A DNA stretch of 64,000 bases from Symbiodinium natans. Its lineage: Eukaryota; Sar; Dinophyceae; Suessiales; Symbiodiniaceae. The translations under genes were made by a program, and so were the position numbers. Where the stretch lies: positions 364,501-428,500 of the forward strand of contig CAJNDS010002393.1 of assembly GCA_905221605.1 (NCBI GenBank). The letters run 5' to 3'. Shown here piece by piece: positions 37,989 through 50,692 of this stretch. Under the pieces are notes generated by a model. That model had not been told where the DNA came from and did no database searches. It was given only the letters and a program-made list of their open reading frames with translations. Position 1 is the stretch's first letter; each line of letters starts with the position of its first letter.

Positions 37989-40180
37989 AACCCTAAACCC
38001 TAGACCCTAAACCCTGAACCCTAAACCCTAAACCCTGTGCATGATGACATGCATGCAGCATGCACACCACACAGGCAGATGTCGTTCCAATTTAGTCGCA
38101 TGTGCTCTTTCACTACCCGTTTGTTTGTGGATACGTGATGCTTTGTCGAGCAGCTGGCATCTGACACCCAATATCTTAACGGCCTAGCTAAGTAGTAAAT
38201 CCGAACCAGCTCAAAGACGCTGCAGCTCCAACAACCCTAAACCCCAAACGCTAAGCCCTAAACCCTACCAATCAGTTGCTCCAGTGAACGCCTGGGCGCA
38301 TTGAGCCCAACCCCCTCACCAAAAACCCAACTCCCAGGGCCTGGGTCGTTCAACAGGTTTAGGGGTTTAGAGGCTTTGTGTTTTGGGTTTTAGGGTTCAG
38401 GGGTTTAGGGATTAGGGGTTTAGGGATTAGGGGTTTAGGGTTAAGGGTTTAGCGGTTGAGGGGTTTCCAGGGTTTAAGATGCAGCCGCGGCAATTGCTAG
38501 TGAGACGACCCCGGCTCGCAAGACTTTAAACGAGGCTGGAAGAGATGCGCAGCATCTTGGCTGAATTGGGGTTTACGGGTTCAGGGTTTGAAGATGGCGC
38601 CAGCTTCACGCGCCAGCCTCGCATTTGGCAAGGCAGAGGGCTGTCCGCTTTGCTTGGTCCCTTTCAGCACTTGAAGCTCCATGTCATCCAAGTTTTTGTC
38701 CGAGAGCCCTAAACCCTAAACCCTAAACCCTGAACCCCAAACCCTAAACCCTCAACCCTCAACCCTAAACCCTAAACCGCCAGGTGAGGTGAAGGATGCT
38801 GTTGGTGCTGTGAGATCACTCACGGTGCTGCAGGACAGGCAGTCTTTTGGGAATTCGGATCTCCCTTTGAGCCATCGCCGGTACTGATGGTTGGGGGGGG
38901 GGGGGGGGTTGTGCGCAGAGCGCACCAACAACCTAAACATTCCTAAGCCCTAAACCTTAAACTCTAAACCCTAAACCATCTTAAACCATCCTAAACAGTC
39001 CTAAACTTTAAACCCTAAACTCTAAACCCTAAACCCTAAACCCTAAACCCTAAACCATCCTAAACCCTACACCCTAAACCCTACTGGGTTCAGGGTTTCT
39101 GTTGCCCTGCGCCTGAGTGAGGACGACCGGCCAGCCGAGGGCGCCCCAGCACGGCGGCACGACTTCATATGAAGCCGTTCCAGGCAGAAGGGGTTTAGGG
39201 TTTAGGGTTTAGTTTTCAGGGTTTGGAGCTTTGGGTTTCCTAAACCCTTGGGGTTTATGCCCTCAACCCTAAACCCCAGTGGGTTTCCGGAAGTAGGGTG
39301 GGGTTTCAGGTTTTTCGGGCGGGCGAAGCAGCCTGGTGCTTAAGCAGCTTGCAGCATCGCTGAGCCGAAGCAGCTTTGCTAGGGTGTAGGGTCTGAGGGT
39401 TTAGGGTTTGGGAATTAGGGTTTAGGGTTTAGGGTTTAGGGTTTTAGGGTTTTAGGGTTTAGGGTTTAGGGTTTAGGGTTTAGGGTTAGGGTTTAGCAAT
39501 CGGCAGGCCCGTTTCATCGGCCTTCGCTGGCCACACCGCTGGCTGAGCGCGTGACGCGCGCTTCAAGTTTGGGGGTGGAGAGCGTTTCGGGCCCAGCAAG
39601 TGCCTCCCCCTTTGCCCTATAGTGTAGTTTAGATATATTTTCCGCCCTGCCCCCACTCACCCTCCCCCCCCCATCCCGGGACGGCCACAACGTCGAACAA
39701 CGGTGAGGACCTTCTGGGGTCAACTCTCGATGTTGCACCTGGGCCCTCTCTCGCAAAATGTTGGAGAGGGGGCCGACAAGTTTCAGCGAAGCAGTGCGCA
39801 CACCCCACGAAGGCCTAGGGTTTAGGGTTTGCAAATTTTGGATACACAGGAGCTCAAACATCTGTACGCTCAGTGGCCGTAGTATACGTACAAGCATGAA
39901 GACTACTCGGGTCTGTGCACATGGAGATGCAAGTGAGCCAACGACGGCTCATCGCTGAGGTGCGGCCGCTAGCTCAAAGCAGCAAAGTGGACAACAATCC
40001 CCCCAAATCCCAAGAACCTGTCGGTGAGGGCTTTGGCGTAGTGATCGTGGGATGTATCGACTATAGGGCTTTGTATTCAGATTCTTGCAGCAGGCCGTTC
40101 AGCAATAAGCACTCATTGGGGAACCCTAAACCCTGCACCCTAAACCCTAAACCCTATCCCTGAACCCTAAACCCTAAACC
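37989..40180. other. Spacer with alternating telomeric blocks
   Basis: CCCTAAA lies at 37989-38036, 38700-38780, 38945-39085 (with CATCCTAAA variants) and 40120-40180. TTTAGGG lies at about 38355-38460, 39190-39235 and 39375-39496. Poly-G lies at about 38886-38910. An open GC-rich island at about 39100-39170 (LSEDDRPAEGAPARRHDF) may be an exon. Confidence 0.6.
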
Positions 40181-40274
40181 CTATGATGACCAGAGCTCCA
40201 TGGTCTCCTGCTCGTGAGCAAGCTGGCGGCCGAAAGTGAGAGTAGGGCATTGGCCAAGTTCGTGTCCCGGACCT

Positions 40275-40375
40275 GTAGTTTAGGGTTTAGGGATTAGGGT
40301 TTAGGGTTTAGGGTTTAGGGTTTAGGGTTTAGGGTTTTAGGGTTGAGGGTTTTAGGGTTTAGGGTTTAGGGTTTC
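40275..40375 (+). repeat. TTTAGGG array
   Basis: About thirteen units with two TTTTAGGG frame slips. Confidence 0.9.
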
Positions 40376-40390
40376 AATCAGGGAAGTGAA

Positions 40391-40422
40391 CCGTCAGAAG
40401 ATTGCACCTATACTTCTGACGG
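40391..40422. other. Perfect 10-bp stem-loop
   Basis: CCGTCAGAAG and CTTCTGACGG with a 12-nt loop. There is no T-run after it and no known function. Confidence 0.8.
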
Positions 40423-40463
40423 TAGCTTAATATGGAGATCTTCGAAATTAGGTGTCCCTTGTG

Positions 40464-40845
40464 TTGGGGTCCCTATTGTAGGGGAATCCTACCATCTTTG
40501 GGGGTCTATATTAGGGTCCCTTATTTGTCGTAAACCCCCATATTCAAAAAACAGACGCAGTTGAACATGTGACGTCGGGATCTCATGCAGTCTCCCCGAG
40601 GCCCGAGGCGTAGCTTGGGGCGCGGTCCTAGCCTCTCTGGGGGCATCAGCGCCCGACGTGCCGAGAAGCAAAATGCCTGCTGAAATCTGAGGCGTTCCTT
40701 GAGGCCCTAGACCCTAGCCCGAAAGCCCATGCGAACCCTAGCTCCTAGCTTATAAGGCATGCCGAACCCTGGCAACTTGCATAAGGGACCCCGAATGGAG
40801 ACCCCCAAAAAGTAAGATTGCATTACGGTACTGACCCCAATAAGG
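40464..40845. mobile_element. Long inverted repeat (possible foldback/MITE)
   Basis: Left arm 40464-40524 and right arm 40781-40845 are imperfect reverse complements. The best block is GGGGGTCTATATTAGGGTCC against its inverse at 40781-40806. The roughly 256-bp interior is unique and non-coding. Confidence 0.6.
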
Positions 40846-40849
40846 TTCC

Positions 40850-42170
40850 TTTTCGGAACACACTCATATGAGAGATATGAGAACCTCATCTTGCGGGACG
40901 ATGCTGGGAGGATACCTTCTTGGGTGCTGGCATCCAGTGGGCTCAGCTGCGTGAAGGTCGAAGTAAATTTTCTTAGACGGGCCTTGTTTAGGGTCTAGGG
41001 TTTAGGGTTTAGGGTTAAGGATATGTTCTATTTTCCCTGATCTGGGTCCAAGATGATGCTTCGTGGGAATATTGGCAGGGCTACGTTACAAGCTCAGAGA
41101 GCTTGAGGCCTGTAAGGCTTCCTGAACCTTCTTGTACCTCCCTGAACACCCCCTTATACCCCCATATACCCCCCTATACCCCCCTCATACCAGCCGCTTC
41201 AAGAAGCTGTGTACGAGCCGGAGAGCCGACGTGCAAAGAACCCCTAAGCCCTTAGCCCGAAAACCCTAAAATCTAAACCCGAAGCCCCAGCGCCAGCCGT
41301 GTTTTGACTCGCAGCTTAGTGCCTTGCAGGGGCAAGGCTCAGTGGCCGTCGCAAGGCCGAGCAACAGGAAGAGCTCATGTGTAGATGCGAGCAGGGTTCA
41401 GGGTTTAGGGTGTAGATGCTAGCAGGGGCTTGGTCAACTAAGGTTTAGGGTTTACATTATGTTTTTGGTTCATGCAGGGGATCTACTCTCCAAATTGAGG
41501 GTGCAGCTGTATGGGTGATTGTTGACAAACTCTCACACCTGTCACAAATCGGAAGTTCCAAAGCCTCCCCCCCAATCCAAACCCATGTAAGCCAAAAGCC
41601 CCTTCAGGGGAAGAGTTGTTAACGGAATTTTGTGTAAAGCAAGTGCAGACGAACCCTAAAATCTGTGCCTGCTCCTCCTATGATTGACAGTATCCCAAGA
41701 TGTTAGTTGCCCTTAAGACCCTTACATATGATTCTTGCAGTCAACCTCGTCCTGGGTATTGAGGCCGTGGTAGCTGCAGATGGTGGTTTGCGGGTCCCAC
41801 CCAAGAAGTGTTGAGGGTTCAGGGTGTAGGGTTTAGGGTTTAGGGTGCAGAGCATCGGCCAGGTGTCAGTATGGCAGAGGAGGCACGTGTGATTGTGCTT
41901 GGATGGCTTTTGTTTCCATATCGCCCGGCAAGGTAGCATGAACTGAAAGCTAAAAGTTGGAATCTCGCGCTCGGCGGTGTTGAACAGCAAGTGCTCCTTT
42001 GCCCCTACCCTTAACCCCTAAACCCCTAAACCCCCTCTTCCCCTCAACCCCTCAACCCCCCCTCAACCCCTCAACCCCTCAACCCCTCAACCCCTCAACC
42101 CCTAAGCCCTAAACCCCTAAACCCCTAAACCCTAAACCCTAAACCCTAAACCCTGCGGTTTGGTGGCCAG
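40850..42170. other. Spacer, no supported gene
   Basis: Short TTTAGGG blocks lie near 40985-41018 and 41820-41845. A CCCCTATACC run lies at about 41150-41185. 42000-42150 is a degenerate CCCTCAA/CCCTAAA array. Confidence 0.6.
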
Positions 42171-42248
42171 GATGAGGCTGCCCTGAAGCCAAACCGCGCA
42201 AACGCCGAGGACGAGTTTCTTCGTCCGGACCCCGACACTTCCTTTCAG
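42171..42248 (+). CDS. Probable internal exon (26 codons, phase 0)
   Basis: Exactly 78 bp lie between GGCCAG and GTTGCTGG. It reads DEAALKPNRANAEDEFLRPD and PDTSFQ. CCCTAAA lies on the left and TTTAGGG on the right. Acidic, probably a surface loop; function unknown. Confidence 0.5.
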
Positions 42249-42846
42249 GTTGCTGGAGTTTGCGGTAGGGTTAGGGTTTAGGGTTTTTGGGTTTAGGGTT
42301 TAGGGTGAAGCTCTCGGGCCTTCTTGCAGTCAGTCGGATGTTTCCATCTTCTTGAGGCAGTTGGATGATTCCGTTCAGGGACTGGCAATCCACTTAGACA
42401 CACGAGCCCGAAATCTCTACGTACCAGAAGAGGCCCACGGCTGATCGTTTCGCCACATTCGCGACCCTACATCCTATGGTAGCACCTTAGAGGTAGAAGC
42501 CCCCGTCCCTCCCTCAGCTTCTCTGCTGTGTACTGAGGTCATCCTGGTACTGGTGCCTTCTACAGGAATCCCCTTCGCGAGAAGGACCGGTACCGGGGTA
42601 GCAGGAATATGGTCAATTCCTTGTAAAAAACCCCTTCTAAGGGTCCGATTAAAGTATATGTTCCTATGCGGGCACCCCTAGAATGGGACCCTACTTTAGG
42701 GGAAACTTTTATGTTGTGCTGGCTTCCGGGTTCCCATGATCTTTAGGGTTCAGGGCTTAAGGTTTACAATGACCCTTAAACTCGTAGCCCTAACCCCTGA
42801 CCCCTGACCCCTGAACCCCTAACGCCTTACGCCTAACCCCTAAGCG

Positions 42847-42880
<34 letters not shown>

Positions 42881-44582
42881 AAAAAAAGCACAAACAAACA
42901 AACAAACAAGTATTATATATATATATATAGATCTCCATTTATCTGTTCATTTATTTGCATTTATTCAACTAAAAGTATAGTCTGATCTTCCCAATCGACT
43001 CCCGTCAGAGGCTGACAAACCGATCCTGATGTCTCTGGGCGAGTGCTCTCCAGGGTCTGCAGAGTCTCGGGTTTAGGGTTTAGGGTTTAGGGTTTAGGGT
43101 TTAGGGTTTAGGGTTTAGGGTTTAGGGTTTAGGGTTAGGGTTTAGGGTTTAGGGCTTAGGGCTTAGGGTTTAGGGCTTAGGGTTCAGCATCTCAAGTTCA
43201 AGGATTCCCCAGTCAGGCTCACTACTCCGGTAGCGAGGACGTGCCCACCCACCCACCTCTTGGATCGCAAAACCCTAAACCCTAAACTCGCCATGGCCTA
43301 CGAACTGTTGGCAATTTTTTTGTTTTGTTCTGAGTTTTTGGCAGCTTTTGGATGACGAGTTTAGGGTTCAGGGTCCAACCCTATTGTGTTGAAGCCTCGG
43401 CGAATGCTGCGTGGCTCCGGCCTTCGTCGCATTCGCATAGTTTGACCTGGCATATTTGCTGCTGATACGTTCAAAGTGCTACAGAAGCGCTGGTCAACCC
43501 TGTGGCTGCACCTTCGAGCCTACCTTCCAGGTACGAGTTCAACTGTTTGGACGATGCCTTGAACTCTTGGCACTGCTTCTGCCTCAGTTCCGCAAGCTAG
43601 ACTACTATTTGCTGAACAACCCTTTACAAAATTAAGAATAAATCCTAGATATTTCCCGTAGAAGGAAGAACACTGTTCCTTTTTGGCCGGGACTCTCAAG
43701 CAAATAGTTGTAGACGTAAGAATGGTTGTAGAGTTTCCCAAGAGTTTCCTTTGACGACTACACTCCAAGTGTTGGGTGCAAGGTTGCCAGTGTGAGCTTA
43801 AGGGTTTGACGTAAACGTCATTCGCCACTCGATCCCTATAGAGACCCTTAACAAAACCCTCAACGCTTTAGGGGGTACGGGTTTAGGGTTTTAGGGTTGA
43901 GGGCCCTAGTTAAGCCTAGACCTGCATGGGTAGTTGCATGGTCTTAAGCCTTTTCACAGGGTTTTAGGAGCTATCGAACCCAGAAATCCTTGAACCCTCC
44001 CAGAGGTCTTGCGCCCCCAAAGCCGGCCCAGGTGTGAGCATGCCAGAATCCATGTTCCGGAAGACTGTGCCCGCGCCTTGTGCAGCCTACCATAGTTCAG
44101 CAGAATCAGATGTGGGGCTCCTAAGCCTCCCAAGAAACCCCTGGAACACCCTAAGCTGTAGGGAATGCAGGTGGCCCCTGTTGGGGGATCTCCGAATCGT
44201 CAAGTTGAAAGCCGGCCACGAGTTGCAGCTCATGAGTCTTCGAGTTGTATACCTGTGGGTGTAGGGTTTAGGGTTTAGGGTTCAGGGTTCAGGGTTCAGG
44301 GTTCAGGGTTCAGGGTTTAGGGTTTAGGGTTCAGGGTTTATGGGTGCCAGTTCGGTTCTGGCAATGCTCAGGCTCTCCCCCAAACATCAGCCTTTGGTCG
44401 AGGCGAAAGTCATTCCAAGTCCGAAGCCCTCACCCTTTATCAACGCTAAACCCCAAACCCCAAACTTGCAGGGAGACCTAAACCCTAAACCCTAAACCCT
44501 AAATCCTAAACCCTAAACCCTAAACCCTAAACCCTAAACCCCTTAGGAGAACAGAAAACAAGATCCCTCCCCTCCTCCTGAG
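42249..44582. other. Spacer with homopolymers and telomeric blocks
   Basis: Poly-C (about 30 bases) lies at about 42846-42879, then (CAAA)n and (TA)n to about 42930. TTTAGGG lies at about 43068-43190 and 44255-44345 (with several TTCAGGG units), and CCCTAAA at 44473-44545. The frame at 43520-43828 (minus) shows no recognised domain. Confidence 0.6.
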
Positions 44583-44676
44583 GCTCGGGAAGGCCGCACA
44601 AGATCCTGCCTCCTCGATGGACGCCAAGCAGAAAGCGGCCTTGCGGCGGCTGGACCGCGTCACTGGCGCGGGGCCC
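44583..44676 (+). CDS. Exon-like basic segment
   Basis: After CCTGAG it reads LGKAAQDPASSMDAKQKAAL and RRLDRVTGAGP, helical and basic. CCCTAAA lies on both sides. Function unknown. Confidence 0.4.
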
Positions 44677-44684
44677 AACCCTAA

Positions 44685-44694
44685 ACTTTAAACC

Positions 44695-44733
<39 letters not shown>

Positions 44734-44790
44734 ACCCTAAACCCTAAACCCTAAACCCTAGCCCTAAACCCTAAACCCTAAAACTCAAAA
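44685..44790 (-). repeat. CCCTCAA then CCCTAAA array
   Basis: Six or seven CCCTCAA variant units pass into CCCTAAA. Confidence 0.88.
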
Positions 44791-44794
44791 ACCC

Positions 44795-45966
44795 GAAACC
44801 GCTTCGGGTTCGGGGTTTTCGGGACTTACAGGGCTTATTGTGCGGTTCGGACTTCTGGGCCGGTTGTGGGTCGCTACTATTTGTAGAACCCTATAAGGGT
44901 TCCTACTCCGTGGATGTAGCACTTCGAGCTTCAGGGGGGACGGTTCATGGGTCCCTCAGGCTCTTGGATACGACAAAGGCCTGAACTCCTATTTGGGCGC
45001 GCCTGCTTCTCGAAATCCTGAGATCGGCAGCCACTCCGCAGGCATCATACCGATCAAGATCACCCAAGCTCAGCTCCTAAATCCTAGGCCACGACATCCG
45101 ACAAGCTGCAAAGTCTTCACATAAAAACTCCCAAACTCACAATGTAAACTCCAAAGCCTTTCGCTCCTAACCCCTATACCACAGGCCCTACATCCTAAAG
45201 ACGTGGGGCGGCAAGCGCGGGCCTGTGAGGTTCGTATGAGTACGTCGTCACAGTGCGAAAGTCGCAGTTTGCAGCAGCCCCGGCACTCTCATCCCGAATT
45301 CCTCGGTAAGGGGGCCTCGGGTTGCGGGTTGCGGGGATTAGGGGAGGTTTAGGGATCAGGGTTTCTAGATGGGTGCCGGCTCGAACGGCGCTCTAGCAAC
45401 AACATGTTGGACTGCAGAGCTAGCCCGACCCAAGCCCTAACCTGCCCTAACCTGTAACTCTAAGCTCAAGGTACTAAAGGGACCCCTAAGGGCCCCCCTT
45501 TAAGGGTCACATAGTGAGCCGCTCGGTGCCTGGTTGAATTCCAGTCTCCGAAGTTATCCGACATGCATAGTATGTTTATCTGAAAGTGGCTCCTTCCTTG
45601 GGCTCAAGAGGATCAACCCTAAACCCTAAACACTTTACAGTATTGGGTTCAAGAGGATCATATTGCGGAGAATTCTTTCACTGAATCACACGCGTTTTAT
45701 AGGGCCAGCCCTGCTTAACAGTCACCCAGACTTTGGGCCAGAGTGGCATCGCATCGGGTTTGGGGTTTGGGGTTTGGGGTTCAGGGTTTAGGGTTTATGG
45801 GGCTGTTGATCCACATTTGCCACCCTTAGCCTTCCAAACCGAAACTCTCAACGAAGAAGGCACTGCGGATTGCGAACGCAATATTGTTGTGCGTTGGGAT
45901 TGAAAGCTCAGGGTTACAGTCGCTAAGCCCTAAAGCCCTAACCCTTAACCCTAAACCCTGCACCAG
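44795..45966. other. Unique spacer, no supported gene
   Basis: Mostly unique, with a TTTGGGG run at about 45758-45780 and CCCTAAA remnants at about 45940-45960. Confidence 0.6.
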
Positions 45967-46032
45967 AAGAATCAAAGGTTCCTCCGCGGGGCCATCGCCG
46001 CCACGCCGGGCCAGTTCACCCCCAGGACCCGC
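45967..46032 (+). CDS. Probable internal exon (22 codons, phase 0)
   Basis: Exactly 66 bp lie between CACCAG and GTATGG. It reads KNQRFLRGAIAATPGQFTPR and TR. CCCTAAA lies on the left and TTTAGGG on the right. Function unknown. Confidence 0.5.
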
Positions 46033-46037
46033 GTATG

Positions 46038-46135
46038 GATTTAGGGTTTCGGGTTTATGGTTTAGGTCTAGGGTCTAGGGTTTAGGGTTTAGGGTTTAGG
46101 GTTTGGGGTTTAGGGTTTAGGGTTTAGGGTTGCGG
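46038..46135 (+). repeat. TTTAGGG array with TCTAGGG variants
   Basis: About twelve units directly downstream of the 45967-46032 exon. Confidence 0.88.
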
Positions 46136-46775
46136 TTTTCGGGTTGAGGGTTTGAGACGAGATAGTATTTGTAGAAAACTAAGGGGGCATTATACATATG
46201 CAAGGAAGTTACTTCAAGTTGGAGTAGGGCTCATTCTTCTGCTTTTGGTGTTATGTCCTTTTTGACCTTTACAGATGGATCTATGTCAGCGGACCCTGAT
46301 CTAGTCTAGAACCGCCCCCCACATGTCGACTTACCTTCAACTGATGGGGAGGCCATCCAATAAACCTGTCTTGCGAATTCTCTTTGCAAAAATGCCCGGC
46401 AGCACCCTTCTTCCGACCCAAAATCAGCTTAGGTCGCAGTGCTCAAGGATGTGGCTGAAAGGATGATATGTTGCCATAGGGACGGCTTTCGTGCTTCATT
46501 AACCCTAAACCCGAAACTCGAAACCATAAACCTTCAACCCTCAACCCTAAACCCAAAACCCTTAAACCCAAACCCACACCGAAGGCTGCAAACCAAGGTC
46601 TTTGTGTCACAGAAGAGTCGCACACTCCCTCCCGCCTTCCCCCCACTTCCTTCCAAGTCAGCGTTTGAGGCCCTTCACAAGGGGTTTAGGATTTAGGGTT
46701 TAGGGTTTAGGGTTTGGGGTTTAGGGTTTAGGGTCTACGCCTTTTGAAGCTTCATGAAGCCCACCCGGAGAACAG
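46136..46775. other. Spacer
   Basis: CCCTAAA remnants lie at about 46500-46570 and TTTAGGG at about 46685-46735. No gene is supported. Confidence 0.6.
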
Positions 46776-46850
46776 GCCGTTCAGCTTGAGAAGTTGGTGC
46801 TGGACGTGGTGCCAGAGATGGAAGGATACAGGCCTCCGGGGATTCTCCAG
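46776..46850 (+). CDS. Probable internal exon (25 codons, phase 0)
   Basis: Exactly 75 bp lie between GAACAG and GTGGAGGG. It reads AVQLEKLVLDVVPEMEGYRP and PGILQ, amphipathic and protein-like. TTTAGGG flanks both sides. Function unknown. Confidence 0.55.
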
Positions 46851-49800
46851 GTGGAGGGTTTTGACGGATTTGGGCTTAGGGTTTAGGGGTTTACGGTTTT
46901 AGGGGTTTAGGGGTTTAGTTAGGGTTTAGGGTTTGGGGGGGTGAGGGTTCTTATCTGCGTTTCAAACTCAACCTGCGCTCTGTCTTCGAAGCTCCCCAAA
47001 CCGGAAACTGTCAACTGTCAACCTTAGGTACCAAAAGCTAGGGGCTTGGGTCTCCCCCAAGAGTGCTGAGGGGTGGGTTGGGCAGCTACGGTCGAGATTC
47101 TGGGTTGCAGTTTGGGACTAGTTTGCGTTCGCTACCTCTCCAAATGTTCGCATCACCTGCATAACTTAACCCAATTCCGCAGAGCCACATCAATGTGATC
47201 CTGCCGCGAAGGTCTCCGGAAAAAATGTTCAGCATGGGAGACCGAAGTAAATAATCAGACTCAACTAACTTTAGGCCAGATTATCCTTCTTTGTCACCGA
47301 CGGTTGCTGGCCAGGCTGCGAGTGGAGTACGTTGGAGATGGTCTGGCCTTGGGCCCACCTTTCCTCACCGCACCCCCCTCTAAGTAGCCCATATCATAGA
47401 CACAACAAAAACCCACAACACCCAGCAGAAACTCAACCACCCGACCCCCCGCCCCCCGTAGGCCATATCATAGACCCAACCCAGACCTTCAATGTATAAA
47501 CCCACCATCGACCCATCAGAAGCTCAACCACCCACAGAGTTTAGCCTTTAGACCAGCTGGCGTTCTTCGCTCATTCCTTGCAGTGCTGGATCAGGCTAAT
47601 CATCCGCACTCCTATATCCTACACCGGCCTCAAACCCACTGCAAACCCCAGGTGCCTCCTGAATCCGCAGATCCACTGAGGTTGCTGCATGGAACCGAGC
47701 CAACCCATGCTTTGCTGTGGCAACCTCAGCCACTGTTGTGGATCAGCTTGGGGTGGTGAGATGTCAGGGTTAAGGATGAGAGCCACGTCCCCTGCTACAA
47801 GGTGCGTCCGGGAGACTACATTGTCAAGGTGGATGTCTGCCTGGCATGTTTGTTTGGGGCCGGTGGGCAGCCCATGTGTGCAGTCCCTCCCCCCGGGCCA
47901 AACCCAGTAGACTCAGACCTTAAACCCCTGAAACCCTAATCCACAATTAAACCCTGCAACCCTTGAACCCCCAATTCAAAGCCCTGCATCCTACATTACG
48001 GCCCGCACCCTGGGGCTGTGAGCCCCAAACCCCAAACCCTGCACCCAACACTTAGACTTCAAAAAATGTAAGTTGCCTTGCGAAGACATGGATGAGTATG
48101 AAGCTGTGCTTGTGCAATTTCATATTAATTTAAAGCCTTGGTTGCAACAAACATGAAGAACGAAGACACTTGATCGGTTTTAGTTTCTTCAATTAAGGAC
48201 GAGCAGCCGCGCATGAGCTAGATGTGTTTTGGCAAATCTGTTCGTGAATATCCTTCTTAGCTCCTTTTGTTGAAATTCGTTCGCTTAATGTCATGGGCCT
48301 CACGCGCAAAACCTCGAAATCCCAGCCTCTAAGCCGCCGCCAACACCCCGGCAGGGAAAGCGAGTGCCTCTTCAAGAGGCGATTTACTCCGCCGAGGAGC
48401 CTTGGGCGTGTTCTCTTGGGTCCTATCGAGTTTTGGGGGCTTATGACTTTAGGGTTTGGAGGGTTTCTAGGGTTGAGGGTTTTAGGGCCTGGGGTTTTGG
48501 GGCTTAGTTGTTTTGGGAGTTGTCCGATTTGAGGGTTTAGTCTTTTGGGGATGGTTTTGGGCTCTAAGGTTTCTTTATTGTGTATTGTCCGCTTTTGTGT
48601 GGTCGTTCTAGGGCTTCGGGGCTTCGAAGTTCTTGACTGAAGTGGTCAATGAACAGAGCTTTGGTGCACGGCTGGAGACATCTGCCAGACTCCACAACCA
48701 ACTTGGGATCAATTAGACAGGGTTTAGGGTTTAGGGTTTAGGGTTTAGGGTTTAGGGTTTAGGGTTTAGGGGTTTAGGGGTTTAGGGGTTTAGGGTTTAG
48801 GGTTTAGGGTTTAGGGGCTAGGGGCTAGGGGTTAGGGTCCAGGGTTTAAAGTTTTTGTTGGGGGGGTCTACCTGAAGGCTCTAAATGTAGTTCCCTCTTG
48901 GGCTAGTCATAGGGGGATTCTAATGTACGACCCCCAATCAAGGTATTGCATGGGAGCCCGTAGGTACGTTAAGACAAGCTAAACCCTAAACCCTAAACCC
49001 TAAACCGTAAACCCTAAACCCTAAACCCTATATTATAAACCCTAAACCCTAAACTAAACCCTAAATCCGAAACCCTAAACCCGAAGCCAAGTGACAGGAT
49101 GTAGTGAAGCTGACGATGCAGCGGGTGTCGGACCCCTAGCTTCGGCTCGTGGGCCCTTTTTCAGAAGCGGAAACTCTGAGCCCCAAATCTCAAACCCTAA
49201 ACCTTAAACCCTAAACCCTAAACCCTAGACCCTAAACTTACCGTGTTTGAGTTGGGGTATCGGGTGGTCCTCACGACCTTTGTGATGGCATGAGAATCCT
49301 CGGGCAAGCGCCTTCCTGAACACGATTTGACATGTATGGGCTTTTGGGCTGAAAGGGTTTAGGACAGGAGGGGAGTGCATTTCGTCTTGTTGTGTTGCTC
49401 TCTCTGTTTAAGTGGGGTGAAGTTTCGGCATGCTGTTATCCAGAAAGCACCACCTGCCGCCTCCTTCGCACTCCGAAAGATGAGGACAAATCGATCGGCT
49501 TCGAAAGCAAGCGTGTACACTGCGGATCAGCCGGGCCCCAAGTGTTCCCTTTTTTTGCAGGGTTTAGGGTTTAGGGTTTAGGGTTTAGGGTTTAGGGTTT
49601 AGGGTTTAGGGTTTAGGGTTTAGGGTACGGCGCTTCTGTCAGGGCCACGAAGATTTCTGAGATGCTTCATTAGCATCACAAAAAAGGGGGGGGGCTCGTT
49701 GTCTTAAGTTTTGCATAGACTTAGAAGCTTGAGAGGTCACCAGTTAGATGGGCGCGATCGCACTTCATATCTAGGACGTGGTTCAAGATTCTCTTACGCA

Positions 49801-50175
49801 TAGACACGTCACGGCGAAAGCTCGTCATGAAGGACCTGCATCAAGCTCTCCAGCTTTCACGGAGCTATCCAAGCTCGAAGTGAGCGCATTGCCAGGAGTC
49901 CCGCAGCTCAGCATGTAGAAGACCCCAACTCTCCAAAACTTGACCGGACAACGCTTGCTGTGTCTGACTGGTTCTAGGGCTTAAGTTTCAAGATTTAGGC
50001 CTCAGCGCCTTTGGGATTGCAAGCGCAGCTGGGGGTTTAGGGTTCAAGATTTGGGGTTTGGGGTTGAGGGTTTAGGGTTTAGGGCTGCTTCAGACGACTC
50101 TCGGCCCTGCCCAGGGAGATGACGCTCCCGGGAGAGACGGGCAACTGAGAAAAACACCACCGGTTCCACCATGAT
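46851..50175. other. Spacer with telomeric blocks, no supported gene
   Basis: TTTAGGG lies at about 46870-46940, 48450-48530 (degenerate), 48718-48850, 49563-49626 and 50035-50085. CCCTAAA lies at about 48980-49085 and 49200-49240. 46950-48450 is unique sequence with short frames only. Confidence 0.6.
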
Positions 50176-50343
50176 CAATATAGGGGTATAAGGGACAAGG
50201 GTTTTAGGTTTTAGGGTTTAGGGTTTAGGGCCAGGGTTTAGGGTTCCGGCTTAGCAGTATTCCCCTTATGGTCCCTTCTTGACAAAACAATGATATCCCC
50301 CCCCCCCCAAAAGCCCCATTCTCATTTTTAAGGCCCCTACATG
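50176..50343. mobile_element. MITE-like family C copy 1 with a telomeric insert near its left end
   Basis: It begins CAATATAGGGG and ends CCCCTACATG. The right two thirds (TTATGGTCCCT, CAAAAGCCCC, AAGGCCCC) align with copies at 50693-50837 and 56077-56178. A TTTAGGG block occupies about 50201-50246 in this copy only. Confidence 0.7.
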
Positions 50344-50491
50344 TCACACATTCATGCAATCTGCCTCCTTGTACCCATGGAGCTCTAGCGCATACTCGGA
50401 CAGTGGTGAGTCACTGTCATCGTTGGTAGGACGGTGCAGCAGCGACATGTAATGCTTCACGGTTAGGAGTCGGGATTTGGGGTTGCTCATC

Positions 50492-50690
50492 TCACCCACC
50501 TAGACCGAAGCTTGCAGACCAAGCATCGAATTGTTTTGTGGTACCCCGAAGGGGCATCGAATAGCTGTCCAGGCCTCGACTGAATGCACTTCGTGTTGAG
50601 CTGTTGACTCCCATGGCCTCTGTTGTTTGTGCAGCTTTAGCTTCAGTCCAGGCCGGCCATATGGGCGTGGCATCTAGATTCAAGATGCCA
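50492..50690 (-). CDS. Probable 3'-terminal exon on the minus strand
   Basis: On the minus strand, ending with TGA at 50492-50494, the frame reads through NLDATPIWPAWTEAKAAQTT to ...FDAWSASFGLGG. The composition is protein-like, with no repeat content. Its 5' edge is the right flank of the family-C element at 50693-50837, so that element probably lies in the preceding intron. A minus acceptor CTAG near 50676 is a candidate. Function unknown. Confidence 0.5.
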
Positions 50691-50692
50691 GG

